Origin: Chloroflexota bacterium
GTDB lineage: Bacteria > Chloroflexota > Limnocylindria > Limnocylindrales > CSP1-4
NCBI GenBank assembly: GCA_013694835.1
Contig: JACDBP010000080.1
Span: 1 to 6,621 of the forward strand
Reading direction: 5' to 3'
Length of the DNA stretch: 6,621 nucleotides
Under the pieces are notes generated by a model. It was not told the origin of the DNA. It saw only the letters and a program-made list of their open reading frames with translations, and ran no database searches. Positions 5,522-6,621 of the stretch are shown piece after piece; within the stretch, counting starts at the first letter, position 1, and each line of letters begins with the position of its first letter. A program made the translations under genes and the position numbers.

Positions 5522-6621
5522 ATGACCATCCAGCGTCCGGGTCGTGCCGACGCCCCAGAAGCCGTGCGCGTCGCCGACCGTTACTGGCTGCTCGAGTCGA
5601 TCGGCGAAGGCGGCGCTGCCGAGGTCTACCGTGCGTGGGATCAGCGGCTCGAGCGCGTCGTCGCGATCAAGATCCTCCGGCCGCAGCTCGTCGCCGACCG
5701 TGACGCGCGGCAACGATTTGCGAACGAGGCGAAAGCCGCCGCGGCCTTCGCGCACCCGAACACGGTGCCGGTGTACGACTACGGCGATGCACCGGACGGG
5801 TCGCTCTACATCGCGATGCAGTTGATCGCCGGACCGACGCTCAAGGACGTGCTGGTCGCGCACGGCCGTCTCGCCCCTCGGATCGCCATTTCGATCGCAC
5901 GTCAGATCTGCGCTGCGCTCTCCGTCGCGCACGGCAAGGGGCTGATCCACCGGGATGTGAAGCCGCAGAACGTCCTGCTCGACCCGGACGGCGTCGTCCG
6001 CCTGACCGACTTCGGCATCGTCAAGGCGCTTTCGGACTCGACCTCGATCACCGCCGCGGGGACGGGCTTCGGCACCGCCGCGTATCTCTCGCCGGAACAG
6101 GCGTCGGGGCAACCGGTCGGTCCAGCGTCAGACGTCTACTCCCTGGGCATCGTCCTGTACGAGATGCTCGCCGGCCGACCGCCGTTCACCGGCGACAACA
6201 CCGCCACCGTGGCGTATCAGCAGGTCTGGGAGGCGCCGCAGGCCCTCGCGGTCACGACACCGCACGTGTCAGGCGAGCTCGACGCGCTCGTGATGCAGGC
6301 GCTCGCGAAACGTCCGGCGGGTCGACCGCGATCCGCTGTCGCGTTCGCCGATGCGCTCGCGGCGACCGACGTCGCCTCCGGGGCGAGTCAGGCGGAGACC
6401 GCTGCTGCGATGGCCGCCCTCGTCGGCCGGACGGCGAGCACCTGGAGCGGGGCCCCGGCCGTCGCCCGAACCGGGCAGTCCGCCGCGGCGCAGACCAGGC
6501 CCACGGTGATGGCTGACGAGCTGCCGGCCGCTGAGCGCACTGCTCGCTATGCGCAGCCAGCGCCGCCACCGGCGGACGAGCAGGCTGCTCGCTATGCGCA
6601 GCCAGCGCCGCCACCGGCCGA
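5522..6621 (+). CDS. Hanks-type (PknB-like) Ser/Thr protein kinase, 3' end cut off
   Basis: The frame runs from ATG 5522 off the window end, giving 366 complete codons. The kinase domain spans about residues 19-280. The glycine loop is IGEGGAAEVY (27-36), where a Met is usual in the GGMAEVY form. The ATP lysine is K50 (VAIK) and the helix-C glutamate is E69. The catalytic loop is HRDVKPQN (143-150, with D145, K147 and N150). The metal-binding DFG is 163-165, the P+1 loop is GTAAYLSPEQ (184-193), and DVYSLG (204-209) and a closing Arg near 268-270 follow. All catalytic residues are present, so it should be active. The activation loop (171-183) is rich in Ser/Thr, as in autophosphorylating kinases. 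After residue 280 comes a low-complexity Ala/Pro/Gln linker that enters a 15-residue repeat. A membrane segment and an extracellular sensor domain may follow but are not in view. It is probably unrelated to the urate genes. Confidence 0.95.
   Translation, partial: MTIQRPGRADAPEAVRVADRYWLLESIGEGGAAEVYRAWDQRLERVVAIKILRPQLVADRDARQRFANEAKAAAAFAHPNTVPVYDYGDAPDGSLYIAMQLIAGPTLKDVLVAHGRLAPRIAISIARQICAALSVAHGKGLIHRDVKPQNVLLDPDGVVRLTDFGIVKALSDSTSITAAGTGFGTAAYLSPEQASGQPVGPASDVYSLGIVLYEMLAGRPPFTGDNTATVAYQQVWEAPQALAVTTPHVSGELDALVMQALAKRPAGRPRSAVAFADALAATDVASGASQAETAAAMAALVGRTASTWSGAPAVARTGQSAAAQTRPTVMADELPAAERTARYAQPAPPPADEQAARYAQPAPPPA
6527..6621 (+). repeat. 45-bp (15-codon) tandem repeat in the kinase tail
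   Basis: Two in-frame units, AAERTARYAQPAPPP (6527-6571) and ADEQAARYAQPAPPP (6572-6616), are followed by GCC-GA, which fits the start of a third unit. A 33-base core is identical in both (6541-6573 and 6586-6618). The near identity, third-position bases included, points to recent duplication by slippage or unequal recombination. The encoded Pro/Ala-rich segment is likely disordered. Confidence 0.85.

Noticed and set aside
5483..6112. Minus-strand open frame of 209 codons.
   Set aside because: It is opposite the catalytic core of the kinase and resembles no protein family; long antisense frames are expected in GC-rich DNA.
6252..6614. Minus-strand open frame of 120 codons with its own repeat (AALAAHSEQ).
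   Set aside because: It is the antisense shadow of the kinase tail; its repeat is the complement of the 45-bp repeat and the kinase frame has clear domain evidence.
1..6621. CRISPR arrays, insertion sequences, tRNA or rRNA genes, and defence or phage genes.
   Set aside because: On reading both strands I found no spaced direct repeats, transposase motifs, cloverleaf-like sequence or recognisable defence proteins.

Overview
This is a high-GC bacterial chromosomal window. GTG starts, good Shine-Dalgarno boxes and short or overlapping gene junctions are common. The gene mix (cofactor-free uricase with separate UraD and UraH, DUF3830, an exported CHRD protein, a Hanks-type kinase with a Pro/Ala-rich tail) fits a soil-type Actinomycetota or Chloroflexota lineage. 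That placement is an inference; the window holds no taxonomic marker.

Layout: positions 1-399 (+) hold the 3' end of a MocA-like molybdenum-cofactor nucleotidyltransferase. It runs convergently, by 23 bp, into a three-gene minus-strand operon read from 2225 down to 377: 5-hydroxyisourate hydrolase (uraH), OHCU decarboxylase (uraD) and urate oxidase. The genes join through a TGATG and a GTGA overlap. A 98-bp divergent gap separates the operon from a plus-strand DUF3830 (cyclophilin-like fold) gene, 2324-2755. A secreted CHRD-domain protein (2867-3316, +) follows, then a GrpB/UPF0157 protein (3332-3898, -). Next comes a cyclic-amidohydrolase of the dihydropyrimidinase/hydantoinase family (3955-5346, +). 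Last is a Ser/Thr protein kinase (5522 to beyond the window end, +) whose tail enters a 15-residue tandem repeat that the window truncates.

How the genes work together: the three minus-strand enzymes carry out the complete conversion of urate to S-allantoin (urate -> 5-hydroxyisourate -> OHCU -> allantoin). The MocA-like protein suggests that a molybdenum hydroxylase such as xanthine dehydrogenase, which supplies urate, is encoded just upstream. The hydantoinase-type amidohydrolase is a candidate for opening the allantoin ring or a related cyclic ureide or pyrimidine, but no typical allantoinase is seen. DUF3830 is uncharacterised and may belong to this ureide metabolism. The CHRD, GrpB and kinase genes look unrelated to it.

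No clearly new defence, mobile or RNA-based system is visible: I saw no CRISPR array, insertion sequence, tRNA or rRNA. The best leads are the DUF3830-ureide association, the unresolved substrate of the amidohydrolase, the unfused uraD/uricase pair whose uricase resembles the Bacillus fusion enzyme, and the kinase tail repeat.
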